DNA of 64,000 bases from Streptomyces meridianus (GCF_023703325.1 NZ_JAMQGM010000024.1:1-64000); one strand, 5' to 3'; positions 26,689-52,119 are shown, counted from the first letter of the stretch. Notes: generated by a model not told the origin, from the sequence alone. A program made the numbers and translations.

Positions 26689-27936
26689 TCAGCCGGGGAG
26701 TTCGGCGCAGCGTAGCGAGCGGGCGCACAGCCCGGCGACAGCCCCGAGTGCAACGACCAGGGCGCTGGCGATGAAGATTGGGCGTGTTCCCCAGGCGGCG
26801 ATGGCCGCACCGGTGAGGGGGTAGGTCAGGGGGGTGACGCCAAGTGAGAACAGGCTGGCGACGGCGGTGACTCGGCCGAGGTATGCCGAGTTGGCGGCGG
26901 TTTGCAGCAGCGCCGCGTACAGTGCCCCGCTGAGTCCGACGGTCAGCCCGATCGTGACGCCAACCCCAACAGCAGCGGACAGCGATGGTGCGAGGGCAAG
27001 CGCACTGATTCCCACCGCGCCGAGGCCAAGGCATCCCTGCTGAGTAAGCCCTGCGCGCGGGAGCCGACCGCGAGTGGCCAATAGGAGGGATGCGGCGGCG
27101 GCTCCGGCTCCGAAGCCGCCGACGATCCAGCCGAGCCCGGTGGCACCCCAGCCGCGTTCGTCAGCGAGCAGGGTCACTCCAATGTTCAACGGGCCCATGA
27201 AGCCCAGTTCGCTGATCGCCAGGACGACCATCAGCGACGTCAGAAGCTTGTCATGGCGGATGTGCCGCAGGCCGTCGGCCAAATCACACCAGACAGCGGC
27301 GCCACCGGTCCGGGTTGGCCGATCTTCGTCATCTGGGAGAGGTGCGACCCGTACGGCGATCAGCAGCGGCAGCGATACCGCAAACAGCATCCCGGCGACG
27401 ACGAATGCGATCGAGGGGCCGCCCAGCGCCATGGCCAGGCCGCCGAGCGGCGAACCGCCGATGGTGGCCGCCCGGGTGGCCAACCCGCGCAGACCCTGTA
27501 CCCGGGCCAATTGATCCGGCCTGGTGATACGTGGCGGCAGTGCGCCGACCGCCGGCAGGAACAGGGCGTCCACCGTGCCGAAGACCAGCCCGACCACCAC
27601 CAACAGCCACAAACCGGGGGTTGTCACTGCCAGAACGCCGGCCGCAACAAGGACCACCACGCACCGCGTCAGATCGCTGCCGATCACCACCCTGCGCGGC
27701 CCGAACCGGTCGGCCACCACCCCGCCACCGAGCATCAGCACAGCCCTCGGAACCGATGCGGTGGCCAGCACCAACCCCGCCTGCGCCGGGCTGCCAACCC
27801 GGGTTGCCGCCCAGGACAGGGCGAGAAAATACACGTTGTCACCCAGCAACGAGAAGACGAGAGCGCCCAGCCAGCGCAGCACATTCGCATCCCGATGAGC
27901 GGGCGGCAAATCCGGCGGTGCGGATATCGCAGTCAC
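26689..27936 (-). CDS. Major facilitator superfamily transporter
   Basis: A 415-residue MFS permease with about 12 membrane helices. The cytoplasmic loop 2-3 signature is visible as GGGVVADRFGPRRVVI near residue 60. It resembles the MFS_3/enterobactin-exporter type and drug-efflux families. The substrate is unknown. The open frame runs far upstream, but the GTG at 27936 is preceded by GAGGAG and lies 11 bases after the stop of the HTH gene, giving a compact two-gene operon in which the regulator comes first. Confidence 0.9.
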   Translation of the reverse strand: MTAISAPPDLPPAHRDANVLRWLGALVFSLLGDNVYFLALSWAATRVGSPAQAGLVLATASVPRAVLMLGGGVVADRFGPRRVVIGSDLTRCVVVLVAAGVLAVTTPGLWLLVVVGLVFGTVDALFLPAVGALPPRITRPDQLARVQGLRGLATRAATIGGSPLGGLAMALGGPSIAFVVAGMLFAVSLPLLIAVRVAPLPDDEDRPTRTGGAAVWCDLADGLRHIRHDKLLTSLMVVLAISELGFMGPLNIGVTLLADERGWGATGLGWIVGGFGAGAAAASLLLATRGRLPRAGLTQQGCLGLGAVGISALALAPSLSAAVGVGVTIGLTVGLSGALYAALLQTAANSAYLGRVTAVASLFSLGVTPLTYPLTGAAIAAWGTRPIFIASALVVALGAVAGLCARSLRCAELPG

Positions 27937-27947
27937 GTGACGTCTCC

Positions 27948-28538
27948 TCACGGCCGGTACGGGAATCCGTAAAGATGCAGTGCGACATGCTCGCGGCCCT
28001 CGGTGTCGCCAGCCGCCTCGGCCGTTTGGCCGCGTTCCACCCAGCGTCGGACGAGCACGTGAATCTCCTCCCCCAGCTCGGCGAGTTCTGCCGCCGTCAG
28101 CCGTGGCAGGTACTCGGAGCTGAACGAGGCGTCCGACCACTCCTTCGGCCACGCCGCCTGCTGGTCGAGGTAGGTCCCGTACCCTTCGGCGCGCGTCGCG
28201 AGCAATTGCCTGGTCACCTGCCCGACCACCGCAGCGCCCTCGGGATCGCCCACGAAGTCCGAGTTGCGGAAGGTCCACCCCTTCTCCGAAGTCGGCTTCC
28301 ACCACCGTTCGCGGCCGTCTGTGCTCAACTCCGGCGCCTCGACGATGAAGCCATGCGCCGCCATCTTGCGGAGGTGATAGCTGACGAGAGACACCGCCTC
28401 GTCCACCCGCTCCGCAAGCTTCGACGCGGTCGCGGAGCGAGCCATGTACAGCTCGCGGTACAGCGCGATCCGGAGGGGATGGGTGAACACCTTCAGCGCA
28501 TCGAGATCAGTGATCGTCGGCGTCGGTTCCTTGGCCAT
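27948..28538 (-). CDS. ArsR-like helix-turn-helix transcriptional regulator
   Basis: A 196-residue regulator. Residues about 12-90 are an ArsR-type winged helix (ALKVFTHPLRIALYRELY, then SATASKLAERVDEAVSLVSYHLRKMAAHGFI). The C-terminal half is an acidic, Trp-rich ligand or dimerization domain. It is transcribed with the MFS exporter immediately downstream and has a clear dyad in its promoter, so the likely circuit is ligand-relieved repression of efflux. No metal-binding Cys cluster is visible, so an organic ligand is more likely than a metal. Confidence 0.88.
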   Translation of the reverse strand: MAKEPTPTITDLDALKVFTHPLRIALYRELYMARSATASKLAERVDEAVSLVSYHLRKMAAHGFIVEAPELSTDGRERWWKPTSEKGWTFRNSDFVGDPEGAAVVGQVTRQLLATRAEGYGTYLDQQAAWPKEWSDASFSSEYLPRLTAAELAELGEEIHVLVRRWVERGQTAEAAGDTEGREHVALHLYGFPYRP

Positions 28539-28912
28539 GCGCCAAAGTTAGATAGAAAACAAAAGTTGCGCAATAAGATTTGTGCAACTGCTCGATCCAC
28601 CGACTGGAACCCGCGGACACGGGACTGCTGCAGAATCGGGCGATCAGCCGTAGCGGACTGTGGTGAGGTCTGGCAGGCGAACAGCATCGCCTCGGGCTTC
28701 TCGTTCGCGGTTATTTGCGAGCGGACGGAGAGTCGATCTCCCGCATATCGCCCACGGATCAACACCGTCCGACACCAACTCGGAGCCTGACTTCGCCGCG
28801 CCGTCGGGCCCTGACTCCGCAGTGAAGGCAGCGCTCGCGCACCCCCGAGCTGCTGGGGACAGATTCTCCGGCCAGAGCGAGCCCCGCCACATCAACGTGG
28901 CATACTCAAAGT
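28539..28912. other. Intergenic region between HTH operon and third vapBC
   Basis: The left 60 bases carry the AT-rich promoter and dyad described separately, and the right end carries the vapB3 promoter. Between about 28600 and 28895 no reading frame with a convincing protein and no hairpin of note was found. Confidence 0.5.
28565..28590. promoter_or_regulatory. Dyad operator upstream of the HTH/MFS operon
   Basis: AGTTGCGCAA (28565-28574), a TAAGAT spacer and TTGTGCAACT (28581-28590) form an inverted repeat with one mismatch in ten. It lies 27-52 bases before the regulator start within an unusually AT-rich patch. This is the expected place and form for autorepression by the ArsR-like protein. 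Confidence 0.65.
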
Positions 28913-28915
28913 ATG
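28901..28915 (+). promoter_or_regulatory. Palindrome over the vapB3 start codon
   Basis: CATACT-CAA-AGTATG is a perfect 6-3-6 inverted repeat whose last three bases are the ATG of vapB3. CATACT is also a plausible -10 box, so the transcript is probably leaderless and the antitoxin likely binds here. The base sequence differs from the vapB1 and vapB2 operators, but the architecture is the same. Confidence 0.55.
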
Positions 28916-29179
28916 GCAACCCGGAAGATCACCATCACAGTGCCGGACGAACTGGTGGAATCGATCAAAGAGCGAGTCGACGCGCGCGGGGTGTCCGGCT
29001 ATATCGCGGCCGCCGCCGCTCATCAGGACTCCATGGACCGACTGCGCGAGTTGGCCGAACGTCTCGAAGAAGAGCACGGCGCCGTGACGGACGACGAGCA
29101 GCAAGCGGCGCTGGACCGCATCGCCGCCATCGACGACTGGCATGACGAGCACCGATCTCGTTCGGACGAGGTCGCGTGA
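28913..29179 (+). CDS. Ribbon-helix-helix antitoxin (third locus)
   Basis: An 88-residue antitoxin starting MATRKITITVPDELVESIKE, a ribbon-helix-helix motif, with an acidic C-terminal half (many Glu/Asp) that would neutralise the basic PIN toxin. It overlaps the next gene by four bases (GTGA). It belongs to a different subgroup from the two antitoxins near metG/aspS. A truncated relative is present at 63425. Confidence 0.85.
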   Translation: MATRKITITVPDELVESIKERVDARGVSGYIAAAAAHQDSMDRLRELAERLEEEHGAVTDDEQQAALDRIAAIDDWHDEHRSRSDEVA

Positions 29180-29622
29180 GCCGCACCGCTCGAGCGAAGC
29201 CGCACCGGCCGCGACAGCGCGTCCTCGTGTTCGATTCCGAGGCTCTCTCCAAGGCGGTCCAGGGCGATCGGGAGATGGCGGCGCTGATCAAGACGGCCCC
29301 GCGGCTCGACATCCCCATCGTGACCTCGTCGCTCACGACCTTGGAAGCGTGGGACCCCCGCGAAACATCGAGACAGGCACTGTGGAACTGGACACTGTCC
29401 CGGATCCGCGTCATGCACACGGACGACCAGGTGATCACCATGGCGCGCGACATGCTGAAGGCAGCAGGTCTGCACGGTCACAAGTACGCCATCGACGCCG
29501 TCCTGGCGGCTGTGGCTGGGCGGGAGGCCGCGCAAGGAGCTCAGGCAACCGTCTTCACGTCGGACGTCGACGACATGAATCAACTCCTCACGGGATACTC
29601 CGTGCGAGTCGAGAAGGTCTGA
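29176..29622 (+). CDS. PIN-domain toxin (third locus)
   Basis: A 148-residue PIN-domain protein with a basic N-terminal tail (SRTARAKPHRPRQR). Acidic ligands are in VLVFDSEAL, LTTLEAW, KYAIDAVLAA and FTSDVDD, so the ribonuclease site looks complete. The GTG start is coupled to the antitoxin. It is only distantly related to the two VapC proteins at 2.9 and 4.3 kb. Its stop is followed by a strong hairpin shared with the MbtH gene of the NRPS cluster. Confidence 0.88.
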   Translation: MSRTARAKPHRPRQRVLVFDSEALSKAVQGDREMAALIKTAPRLDIPIVTSSLTTLEAWDPRETSRQALWNWTLSRIRVMHTDDQVITMARDMLKAAGLHGHKYAIDAVLAAVAGREAAQGAQATVFTSDVDDMNQLLTGYSVRVEKV

Positions 29623-29661
29623 CGGAACGCTGCCCCACCTCACGGGCGGCGGGCCACAACA

Positions 29662-29693
29662 GTCCGGCCCCCACCGTGCGGTGGGGGCCGGAC
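29662..29693. terminator. Bidirectional hairpin at the cluster edge
   Basis: GTCCGGCCCCCACC (29662-29675) pairs perfectly with GGTGGGGGCCGGAC (29680-29693) around a GTGC loop. It lies between the convergent third toxin gene and the mbtH gene and marks the downstream end of the NRPS transcription unit. Confidence 0.88.
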
Positions 29694-29719
29694 TTCGTGT
29701 GCGGGGGGAACCCGACCGG

Positions 29720-29932
29720 TTACTCGCCCATGGCCTCGACGAGGCTCTTCGGGCGCATGTCGGTCCAGTGGGTGTTGACGTACTCCAAGGCGTCGGCGCG
29801 CGACGACTCCGTCAGCGCCACGTCCCAGCCGTCCGGCACCTCGGCGAACGCCGGCCACACCGAGTACTGGCCCTCGGCGTTGACCAGGACCAGGAAGGTG
29901 CCGTTCTCGTCCTCGAAGGGGTTGCTGCTCAT
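29720..29932 (-). CDS. MbtH-like protein
   Basis: A 70-residue MbtH-family chaperone that binds and activates NRPS adenylation domains. Family landmarks are visible: [15 protein letters not shown], the conserved Trp pair in [13 protein letters not shown], and the C-terminal [14 protein letters not shown]. It is the last gene of the NRPS transcription unit, 109 bases after the second NRPS gene, with AAAGGA before the ATG. That gap contains three tandem copies of GCGGTT (29964-29981). Any of the six adenylation domains could be its partner. Confidence 0.95.
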   Translation of the reverse strand: MSSNPFEDENGTFLVLVNAEGQYSVWPAFAEVPDGWDVALTESSRADALEYVNTHWTDMRPKSLVEAMGE

Positions 29933-30041
29933 GGGAGTTGTCCTTTCGTCTGCTGTTGCTTCAGCGGTTGCGGTTGCGGTTGCGATGTCGGTGCCCCGGT
30001 GGCCCGGGGTGGTGGTGCGGTGATGCGGAACGGAACGGCGG

Positions 30042-33000
30042 TCACTTCCGGGCGCTCGCGGACGCCTCCGCGATCTCCCGGAGGTTCGCCGCGAACAGCC
30101 CGGCGACCTCCTCGACCGTCTCCGGCCGGTGCAGGTTCGCCGAGTACGTCCAGGTGAACTCCATGCGGTCGCCGGCGACGCTGCCGGTGACGTCCAGCAC
30201 GTTGGTGCGCAGTTCGCCGGCCGCGTGGTCGCCGCCGGGGCTCGGCAGGAAGGCGTGGTAGAAGCCGTCGCCCTCCTCGGCGCCGCCGAACTGGCCCAGG
30301 TAGTTGAAGCTGACCGGCGCCGGCGGCAGGGCGCGCAGCGGGCCCGCCTGCCGCTCGTCGCCGAGGTGGCGCAGCGCGCCGAAGCCGATGCCCCGGTTGG
30401 GGATCCGCCGCAGCTGCCGCTTGACCGCGCCGACGGCCCGCTTGCACGGGTCGCCCGCGCTCACGTCCAGCACCACGGGGTGGACCGTGGTGAACCAGCC
30501 GGCCGTCCGGGACAGGTCGATGTCGTCGAACAGCTCCTCCCGGCCGTGCCCCTCCAGCTCGACCAGCACCCGGGAGGAGCCGGCCCAGCTGTCGAACGCT
30601 CGGCCCAGGGCGGCCAGCAGGACGTCGTCGATCCGGCTGCGGAAGGCGGCGGGCGCCTCCTGGACGAGCAGCCGGGTGTGCTCCGGCGACAGCGCGACGG
30701 TGACGGCGGCCTGTGAGGCGACCGTGTTGGCCCCGCCGGGGTGGTCCACCGGCACCTCGGCCAGAGCCCCCTCCGCAACCGCGGCCCAGTGGGCGGCCTC
30801 GGCGTCGAACCCGCCGTCCGCCACGTGCCCGGCGAGCCGGGCGGCCCACTGCTGGAACGACGACGACTTGGCGCCGAGGTCCACCGGCTTGCCGGCCTCG
30901 AGCTGCGCGTGCGCGACCGCGAGGTCCTCCAACAGCAGCCGCCAGGTCACGCCGTCCACCACCATGTGGTGCGCGGTGAGCAGCAGCCGGGAGCGGCGGG
31001 TGCCGTCCCCGTCGAAGAGCACGGCCTCGAACAGCGGCCCGGTGGCGAGCCGTTCGGCATCCCGGGACCGGCCTGCCTCACGGGCGACGAGCTGTTCCAT
31101 CTGTGCGTCCGTGGTGCCGGCCGCGTCGACGCGACGCAGGAGCGGTCCGGTCTCCGCCACCGGGACGATCCGCTGGGACCAGTGGCCGTCCTCGCGCTCC
31201 ACGCGCAGCCGCAGCATGTCGTGGTGCTCGGCGAGGGCGGTGAGTGCCTGTTCCAGCAGGTCGGGGCCGACGCCGTCGGCCGTCTCGACGAGCAGCGACA
31301 TGTCGAAGTGCTCGGGCGCCTGCGGGTGGCTCTCGAGGAACCAGCGCTGCACGGGGGTGAGTTCGACCTCGCCGGTGACGGCGCTCTGCTGCGCCGCGGG
31401 CACAAGACCGGCACCCCCCCCGGCCCCGGACCCGGCCTCGTCGATCGCGGCGGCGAGCGCGGTGACGGTCTGCCGCATGAACACGTCCTTCGACGTGAAC
31501 ACCAGTCCGACCTTGCGGGCCCGGGAGACCAGCTGGATGCTGAGGATGGAGTCGCCGCCCAGCTCGAAGAAGTTGTCCTCCGCGCCGACCCGTTCCAGCC
31601 CGAGGAGCGCGGCCCAGACCTCGGCGAGCTTCCGCTCGGTCGGGGTCCTGGGGGCGACGTGCTCGCCGGTCGTGAACGCCTCCAGGGACGGGGCGGGCAG
31701 CGCCTTGCGGTCCAGCTTGCCGTTGGCGGTCAGCGGCAGGGCGTCGAGAAGGACGATCGCGGACGGGACCATGTAGTCGGGCAGGACGGCTGCCAGCCCG
31801 GCCCGCAGGGCGTCGGCGCTCAGGTGCTCCCCGGCCGCGTAGCCGACCAGCCGCTTCGGGCCGGCGTTCTCCTCCCGGACGACGACGGCCGCCTGGGCGA
31901 CCCCCGGCAGGGCGGCCAGCGCCGCCTCGATCTCGCCGAGTTCGATGCGGAAACCGCGCACCTTCACCTGGGAGTCGGCGCGGCCGATGAACTCGAGCTC
32001 GTGGTCGGGGGTCCAGCGGACGATGTCGCCGGTGCGGTAGAGCCGTTCGCCGGAGCCCCCGGGGTCGGCGACGAAGCGTTCCGCCGTCAGGTCGGGGCGT
32101 CCGGAGTAGCCCTGCGCGACGCTGCCACCGCCCAGGTACAGCTCACCGTGCACCCCCACCGGGACCGGCCGCAGCCACGCGTCGAGCACCAGGGCGCGCA
32201 CTCCCGGCATGGGGCGGCCGATCAGTGGCCGCTCGGCGGGGCGGACCGGCCACTGGACGCTGTTCACCGTGTTCTCGGTGGGCCCGTAGAAGTTGTGGCA
32301 GACCTCCACACCCGAGTCGAACAGCCGGGCCGCGAGCGCCGCGTCGAGCGCCTCGGCGCCGACCGTGACGGCCGTCCTGCGGTACCGGCCCGCGTCGAGC
32401 AGGCCGGCGTCGACGAGCTGGGTGAGATACGACGGGGTGGTGTCGAAGTAGTCGATCCGGTGGGTGTCCAGGTAGGCGCACAACCCCTGGGCGTCCAGCC
32501 GGGTCTCCTCGTCGATCACGTGCAGGTGGTGGCCCTCCAGCAGCCACACCAGCGGGTCCCAGGAGGCGTCGAAGGTCCAGGCCGCCAGGTGCGCGGCGGT
32601 CAACTGCCCCTTACCGGACAGTTTTCCGAGGACGGTGGCACGGTAGCCGCCGACCGCGTTGGCCAGGTTGCCGTGCGAGACGACGACGCCCTTGGGAGTG
32701 CCGGTGGACCCGGAGGTGTACAGGGCGTACGCGGGGTGGTCCGGCGCCAGCGGCGCGGTGCGGTCCCGGTCGGCGACGGGTGAGGCGTCCAGGGCGTCGA
32801 GCACGGCCGCGGTCCGCTCGTCGTCCACGACGGTCATCGGCAGACCGGGGTCGACGGAGCGCAGCACCGGCACGGTGGCCGCGGTCGCCAGCAGGTGGGC
32901 GGGAGCGGCCTGGCCGAGGATCGTGCGGATGCGCTCGGCCGGGTAGCCCGGGTCCACGGGGACGTATGCGCCGCCCGCCCGCAGCACGGCGAAGATCGCC

Positions 33001-36000
33001 ACGACGGCGTCGGGGGTGCGCGGCAGGCACACCGCGACCGTCCGGCCCGGACCGATGCCGGCGCCGATGAGGTGCCGGGCCAGCCGGTTGACCCGCTCCT
33101 CCAACTCGCCGAACGACAGCGTGGTGGTGCCACCGGTGAGCGCCGGCCGGCCGGGGTGGGTTGTCGCGGCGGCGGTGAGCCCGTCCAGTGCGTGGCCCTC
33201 GCCCGCGGCGAGGTCCGGGCCGTCGGCGGCGGCCGTCAGCGCGGCGTGCTCCGCCCCGGGGAGCGAGGCGATCCGGTGCAGCGGGCCGTCGGGCTGTCCG
33301 GCGAGCTGCGCCAGGAGGGTGCCCAGCTGCTCGGCGAAGCGGGCGACGGTGGCCGCCTCGAACAGGTCGGTGCTGTACTCGACGGAGCCGAGCAGCCGCC
33401 CGTCCGCCTCGCCGAAGTCCACGCTGAGTTCGAACAGCGAGTGGACGCGGGTCAGCGGGTACTCGCCGATCTCCACACCGTCCAGAGCGGCGGCCCCGCC
33501 CGGGGCGTTCTGGAGGGCCACCACGGCTTGGACGAGTGTCGGCCGGGAGGGGTCGCGCTCCGGGGCCACCGCCTCGACGACCCGGTCGAACGGCACCTCA
33601 CCGTGCTCGAAGGCCTCCAGCACGGTCTCGCGCACCGCGGCGAGCAGCCCGGCGACGGTGCCGGACTCGTCCACCTGCGTGCGCAGGGCGAGGGTGTTGA
33701 CGAAGAAGCCGACCACGGACTCCAGTTCGGCGCGGTCGCGACCCGAGGTGACGGTGCCGACGGTGATGTCCCGCTGCCCGGTCCAGCGGGCCAGCAGCAG
33801 CTGCACGGCGGCGGTCAGCGTCATGAACAGGGTGGTGTCGTGGGCGCGGCCGAGCCGGTGCAGTCCGGCGAGCACGTGCTCCGGCGCCTCGAAGGTGTGC
33901 ACCGCGCCGGCGGTCCCGCGGACCTGCGGCCGCTCGTGGTCGACCGGAAGGTCCAGCGGCACGGCCCCGTCGAGCCGACGCTGCCAGTACTCGAGGGAGG
34001 CCTCGGGCTGCTCGCCGGTCGGCCGGCCCTGCTGCCACACCGCGAAGTCGGCGTATTGAACGGCCAGTTCGGGCAGGCCGGCCGCGGTGGCGAGGTCCGC
34101 GGTGGGCAGCCCGGGAGAGCCGAGGGCGGCGTGGTAGAGCCGTCCCAGTTCCCGGGTGATGAGCGAGGTGGACCAGGCGTCGGTGACGATGTGGTGGATC
34201 GCGAGCAGCAGCACGTGCTCCTCGGGCCCCAGGGCGACGAGCAGCAGCCGCAGCAGGGGACCCTCGTCGAGCGCGAACGGCTGCTGCACACCCTCGGTGA
34301 GCAGCCGCTCCAGCTCGGCGTCGCGCTCGTCCGGGCGCATCGCGCGGAGGTCGGCGACGGGCAGCCGGACGGGGTGCGGCGGCCGGATCACCTGGACGGG
34401 CTCGCCGCCGCGCGAGGCGAACACGGTGCGCAGCGACTCGTGCCGGTGCACGAGGGCGTCGAGCGCGGCGCGCAGCGCCGTGACGTCCAGCGGTCCGCTG
34501 AGGCGCAGCGCGCCGCCGGAGTTGTACTCGGAGCCGCCGGGGTCGAACTCGTTGAGGAACCACAGGCGGCGCTGGGCGTAGGAGAGCGGCAGGTCGCCGT
34601 CGCGCGGCGCGGGTGCGATCCGGTCCGCGGCGGAGGTGCCCGCGGCGGTCGCGGCGTCGAGGGCGGCGCCGAAGGCGGCGATGGTCGGGTGGTCGAACAG
34701 GGCGCGGGCGGGCATCCGGACGCCGGTCGCGTCCGCGATGCGGGAGATGAGCCGGATGCCGCTGATGGAGTCGCCGCCGACCCGGAAGAAGTTGTCGTGC
34801 ACGCCGACGCGTTCGAGTCCGAGCAGCTCGGCCCACACGCCCGCCAGGGTCTCCTCGGTGGCGGTGCGGGGTGCGGTGTAGCCGGCCCCCGACTGGCCGG
34901 ACCAGTCGACGTCGGGCAGCGCCTTGCGGTCGATCTTGCCGTTGGCGGTCAGCGGCAGTTCGTCGAGGAGGACGAAGGCGGACGGGACCATGTAGTCGGG
35001 CAGGACGTCGGCGACTGCGGTGCGCAGCCCGTCCGGGCCGAGGTCCGTCCCGGACGCGTCCGGCACCACGTGGGCGACCAGCCGGTTCTCGCCGCCCGGG
35101 CGCCGCAGCACGACGGCGGCCTGGGCGACGCCCGGCAGGGCCGTCAACGCGCTCTCGACCTCGCCGAGTTCGATGCGGTGGCCGCGGACCTTGACCTGGT
35201 CGTCGACGCGGCCGAGGAACTCCAGCTCGCCGTCCGCGCGCCGGCGGGCCACGTCGCCGCTGCGGTACATGCGGCTCCCGGGCGGGCCGAAGGGGTCGGC
35301 GACGAACCGCTCGGCGGTCAGTCCGGGCCGGTCGAAGTAGCCGCGGGCCAGGCCGTCGCCGGAGATGTACAACTCGCCCGGCACACCGGGGGCGACGGGA
35401 CGCAGCCACGGGTCGAGCAGGTGGACGCGGGCGCCGGCCACCGGCGTGCCGATCGGCGGGGTCCCGCCGCCGGACAGCGGGCCGCTCATGGTGGCGGCGA
35501 CGGTGGACTCGGTCGGCCCGTAGCCGTTGACCATCCGGCGGTCGGCGCAGAAGCGCGCCACGACCTCCCCGGGGGTGGCCTCGCCGGCCACCAGCAGCAC
35601 CCGCACCGGCCCCAGGTCGTCCGGGTTGAGGCTGGGCAGCAGGGCGGGCGGCAGCGTCACCTGGGTGACGCCGTACCTGTGCAGCGCCCGGGGCAGGCCC
35701 TCGCCGGTCAGTTCCTCGCGCGGCAGCACGATCGCGGCGGCGCCGTTGAGCAGGGCGACGACCAGTTCGGCGATCGCCGCGTCGAAGCTGGGCGAGGCGA
35801 ACTGGAGGATGCGGTCCCGCGGTCCGATGCCGAGCCGCTCCCGCTGCGTGGCGGCGAGCGCGGCGATGCCGTGGTGGGTGACGACGACGCCCTTGGGGCG
35901 GCCGGTGGATCCTGAGGTGTAGATGACGTACGCGGCGTCGTGCACGCCGATGCCGCTGCTCGCCGGGGCCGGGTCGGCGGCTGCGATCTCCTCGGCCGCC

Positions 36001-37844
36001 TCGTCGAGCAGGAGCAACTCGACGGAGCCGGGCAGACCCGCCGCGAGCCCGGTGCAGGTGACGACGGTGCGCACGCCCGAGTCCTCGGCCATGTACGCGA
36101 GCCGCTCGGCCGGGTAGCCCGGGTCCAGCGGCAGGTACACGCCTCCGGCGCGCATGATGCCGAGCATGGCCGTCACCAGGTCGGGGCCGCGCTCCAGGCA
36201 CACGCCGACGAACTCGCCCCGGCCGAGGCCGCGTTCCAGCAGGTGGGACGCGAACCGGCCCGCCCTCTCGTCCAGTCCGGCGTAGCTGACCTCGCCGCCG
36301 TCGAAGAGCAGCGCGGTGGCGTCGGGCGTCGCTGCGACGTGCTCGGCGAACAGTGCGGGCAGCGTGCGCGGGGCCGGGGCGGGCAGGTCGGAGACGGCGG
36401 GCAGCCTGCCGCCGCCGAGGTCGGCCTCGCGCAGCGGGCGTTCGTCGCAGGCACCCGCCAGCGCCTCGGCGAGCTGGCCGGCGAGCAGCGCGACGGTGGC
36501 GCCGTCGAAGATCTCGCTGTTGTACTCCAGCGAGCAGTCGATGCCGTCGGCGCCCGGGAGGAACTCGAAGGTCAGGTCGAACACCGAGTGCTCGCGGTGC
36601 AGCGGGAACTCCTCGACCTCGAGCCCGCCGAGGGCGGCGCCGCGGCCGCCGTCGAGGTTCTGCAGGACCACGGCGGCCTGCACGAGCGGCGGGGTCGAGC
36701 TGTCCCGCTCGTCGAGCACCGCGTCCACCACGGCGTCGAACGGGATGTCGGCGTGGTCGAGGTCGGCCAGGACGTCGTCCTTGACCGTCTCCAGGAGCCG
36801 GCCGAACGACTGCTGCTCGTCGACCCGGCCGCGCAGCGCCACGGTGTTGACGAAGAAGCCCACCACATCGCTCAGTTGCGGGTTGTCGCGGCCGGCCACC
36901 ACGGTGCCGACGACCACGTCCTCGGAGCGCGTCCAGCGGGCGAGGACCAGCTGCACGCCCGCGGTCAGCACCTGGAACAGGTTCGCCCCGCACTGCTCGG
37001 CGGCGCGGGCCATCGCTTCGGCGGTGGCGGCGGGCAGCCGGAAGCGGTGCGCGTCGCCGCTGGTGCCGCGCACCGGCGGGCGGGGCCGGTCGGTGGGCAG
37101 CTGGAGCGGGCCGGCGCCGTCGAGCCGGCGCTTCCAGTGCTCGAGCGAGGAGGCGTAGCGGGGACCGGTGAGGCGCTCGCGCTGCCAGACCGCGTAGTCC
37201 GCGTACTGGAGCACGGGTTCGGCCAGACCGGCCGCGGCCGCGAGGGCGGCGGGACCGGGCGCGGCGTCGTCGCACGCGGCCCGGTAGAGCACGTCGAGCT
37301 CCTTGCGGAGCACGCCCATCGACCAGCCGTCGATGACGATGTGGTGCATCACCACGAGCAGCACGTGGCGCTGCTCGGAGACCCGGAACAGGTGCACCCG
37401 CAGCAGCGGTCCGCGCTCCAGGTCGAACGGGGCGGCGAAGTGCTCCTGGACCAGGCGCTTCACCGTCTCGGGGTCCTCCGGCGCGTCCGTCACCTCGATC
37501 CGCAGGGCGCGGGCGGCGGCGTCCGCCTCGTGCACCACCTGCACGCCCTCGCCGTCCGCCTCGGCGAACGTCGTGCGCAGCGACTCGTGCCGGTGGACGA
37601 GAGCCGCGAACGCCCGGCCCAGCGCCTCGGCGGACAGCTCTCCGCGCAGGTCGAGGCAGAACGCGGAGTTGTAGTCCGCCCGGCCGCTCTCCAGCCGGTC
37701 CAGGAACCACAGCCGCTGCTGGGCGAACGACAGCGGCAGCCGTCCCTCCCGAGCGGCACGCCCGATCTCGTGGGACCGGTCCTTCTTCGCGGCGAGCCGG
37801 CGGCGCATCTCCTCGCGCAGTCTCGCCTTGCGGTCGGCAGTCAT
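30042..37844 (-). CDS. Two-module NRPS: C-A-T-C-A-T-E
   Basis: A 2600-residue NRPS adding residues five and six. Approximate layout: C (35-480, HHIVIDGWS near 166, L-accepting type with [12 protein letters not shown]), A (490-970), T (VGGDSIS near 1023), C (1085-1530, HHIVTDAWS near 1218), A (1555-2045), T (LGGDSILS near 2095), E (2160-2600, HHMVVDG near 2291 and FNYLGQF near 2510). Both C domains are of the L-accepting kind. Hand alignment of binding-pocket residues gives about DAAALAGVAK for the first A and DADSVVFVNK for the second, neither of which maps safely to a substrate. No thioesterase or reductase follows the terminal E domain, so release must be in trans. The open frame extends upstream, but ATG 37844 with GGAGG before it starts a typical docking-like helix ([20 protein letters not shown]). 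Confidence 0.95.
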   Translation of the reverse strand: MTADRKARLREEMRRRLAAKKDRSHEIGRAAREGRLPLSFAQQRLWFLDRLESGRADYNSAFCLDLRGELSAEALGRAFAALVHRHESLRTTFAEADGEGVQVVHEADAAARALRIEVTDAPEDPETVKRLVQEHFAAPFDLERGPLLRVHLFRVSEQRHVLLVVMHHIVIDGWSMGVLRKELDVLYRAACDDAAPGPAALAAAAGLAEPVLQYADYAVWQRERLTGPRYASSLEHWKRRLDGAGPLQLPTDRPRPPVRGTSGDAHRFRLPAATAEAMARAAEQCGANLFQVLTAGVQLVLARWTRSEDVVVGTVVAGRDNPQLSDVVGFFVNTVALRGRVDEQQSFGRLLETVKDDVLADLDHADIPFDAVVDAVLDERDSSTPPLVQAAVVLQNLDGGRGAALGGLEVEEFPLHREHSVFDLTFEFLPGADGIDCSLEYNSEIFDGATVALLAGQLAEALAGACDERPLREADLGGGRLPAVSDLPAPAPRTLPALFAEHVAATPDATALLFDGGEVSYAGLDERAGRFASHLLERGLGRGEFVGVCLERGPDLVTAMLGIMRAGGVYLPLDPGYPAERLAYMAEDSGVRTVVTCTGLAAGLPGSVELLLLDEAAEEIAAADPAPASSGIGVHDAAYVIYTSGSTGRPKGVVVTHHGIAALAATQRERLGIGPRDRILQFASPSFDAAIAELVVALLNGAAAIVLPREELTGEGLPRALHRYGVTQVTLPPALLPSLNPDDLGPVRVLLVAGEATPGEVVARFCADRRMVNGYGPTESTVAATMSGPLSGGGTPPIGTPVAGARVHLLDPWLRPVAPGVPGELYISGDGLARGYFDRPGLTAERFVADPFGPPGSRMYRSGDVARRRADGELEFLGRVDDQVKVRGHRIELGEVESALTALPGVAQAAVVLRRPGGENRLVAHVVPDASGTDLGPDGLRTAVADVLPDYMVPSAFVLLDELPLTANGKIDRKALPDVDWSGQSGAGYTAPRTATEETLAGVWAELLGLERVGVHDNFFRVGGDSISGIRLISRIADATGVRMPARALFDHPTIAAFGAALDAATAAGTSAADRIAPAPRDGDLPLSYAQRRLWFLNEFDPGGSEYNSGGALRLSGPLDVTALRAALDALVHRHESLRTVFASRGGEPVQVIRPPHPVRLPVADLRAMRPDERDAELERLLTEGVQQPFALDEGPLLRLLLVALGPEEHVLLLAIHHIVTDAWSTSLITRELGRLYHAALGSPGLPTADLATAAGLPELAVQYADFAVWQQGRPTGEQPEASLEYWQRRLDGAVPLDLPVDHERPQVRGTAGAVHTFEAPEHVLAGLHRLGRAHDTTLFMTLTAAVQLLLARWTGQRDITVGTVTSGRDRAELESVVGFFVNTLALRTQVDESGTVAGLLAAVRETVLEAFEHGEVPFDRVVEAVAPERDPSRPTLVQAVVALQNAPGGAAALDGVEIGEYPLTRVHSLFELSVDFGEADGRLLGSVEYSTDLFEAATVARFAEQLGTLLAQLAGQPDGPLHRIASLPGAEHAALTAAADGPDLAAGEGHALDGLTAAATTHPGRPALTGGTTTLSFGELEERVNRLARHLIGAGIGPGRTVAVCLPRTPDAVVAIFAVLRAGGAYVPVDPGYPAERIRTILGQAAPAHLLATAATVPVLRSVDPGLPMTVVDDERTAAVLDALDASPVADRDRTAPLAPDHPAYALYTSGSTGTPKGVVVSHGNLANAVGGYRATVLGKLSGKGQLTAAHLAAWTFDASWDPLVWLLEGHHLHVIDEETRLDAQGLCAYLDTHRIDYFDTTPSYLTQLVDAGLLDAGRYRRTAVTVGAEALDAALAARLFDSGVEVCHNFYGPTENTVNSVQWPVRPAERPLIGRPMPGVRALVLDAWLRPVPVGVHGELYLGGGSVAQGYSGRPDLTAERFVADPGGSGERLYRTGDIVRWTPDHELEFIGRADSQVKVRGFRIELGEIEAALAALPGVAQAAVVVREENAGPKRLVGYAAGEHLSADALRAGLAAVLPDYMVPSAIVLLDALPLTANGKLDRKALPAPSLEAFTTGEHVAPRTPTERKLAEVWAALLGLERVGAEDNFFELGGDSILSIQLVSRARKVGLVFTSKDVFMRQTVTALAAAIDEAGSGAGGGAGLVPAAQQSAVTGEVELTPVQRWFLESHPQAPEHFDMSLLVETADGVGPDLLEQALTALAEHHDMLRLRVEREDGHWSQRIVPVAETGPLLRRVDAAGTTDAQMEQLVAREAGRSRDAERLATGPLFEAVLFDGDGTRRSRLLLTAHHMVVDGVTWRLLLEDLAVAHAQLEAGKPVDLGAKSSSFQQWAARLAGHVADGGFDAEAAHWAAVAEGALAEVPVDHPGGANTVASQAAVTVALSPEHTRLLVQEAPAAFRSRIDDVLLAALGRAFDSWAGSSRVLVELEGHGREELFDDIDLSRTAGWFTTVHPVVLDVSAGDPCKRAVGAVKRQLRRIPNRGIGFGALRHLGDERQAGPLRALPPAPVSFNYLGQFGGAEEGDGFYHAFLPSPGGDHAAGELRTNVLDVTGSVAGDRMEFTWTYSANLHRPETVEEVAGLFAANLREIAEASASARK

Positions 37845-37948
37845 CGGACGGTCCTCCAGGGTGATTCGGGTCTGCGGCTTGCGCTCGGCCGCGGTCGCAG
37901 CCGGTTCGGTCGGGGGTCGCTCGGGAAGCGGTCGACGGATCGCACCGG

Positions 37949-52015
<14,067 letters not shown>

Positions 52016-52119
52016 GATGGGTGACTCCTCTGAGGACGCAAGAGAGCAGCCCGGGCGCGCGCAGGCGAGCGGCCGGGAGACACCCGGGCGTGACCGGGCG
52101 GCGGCTGGACATTCGGGAG

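Noticed and set aside
26689..29622. A mobile island including the HTH/MFS pair and third vapBC
   Set aside because: No integrase, transposase or flanking direct repeats were found. The suggestion rests only on context and a slightly AT-richer patch, so it is not called as a mobile element.
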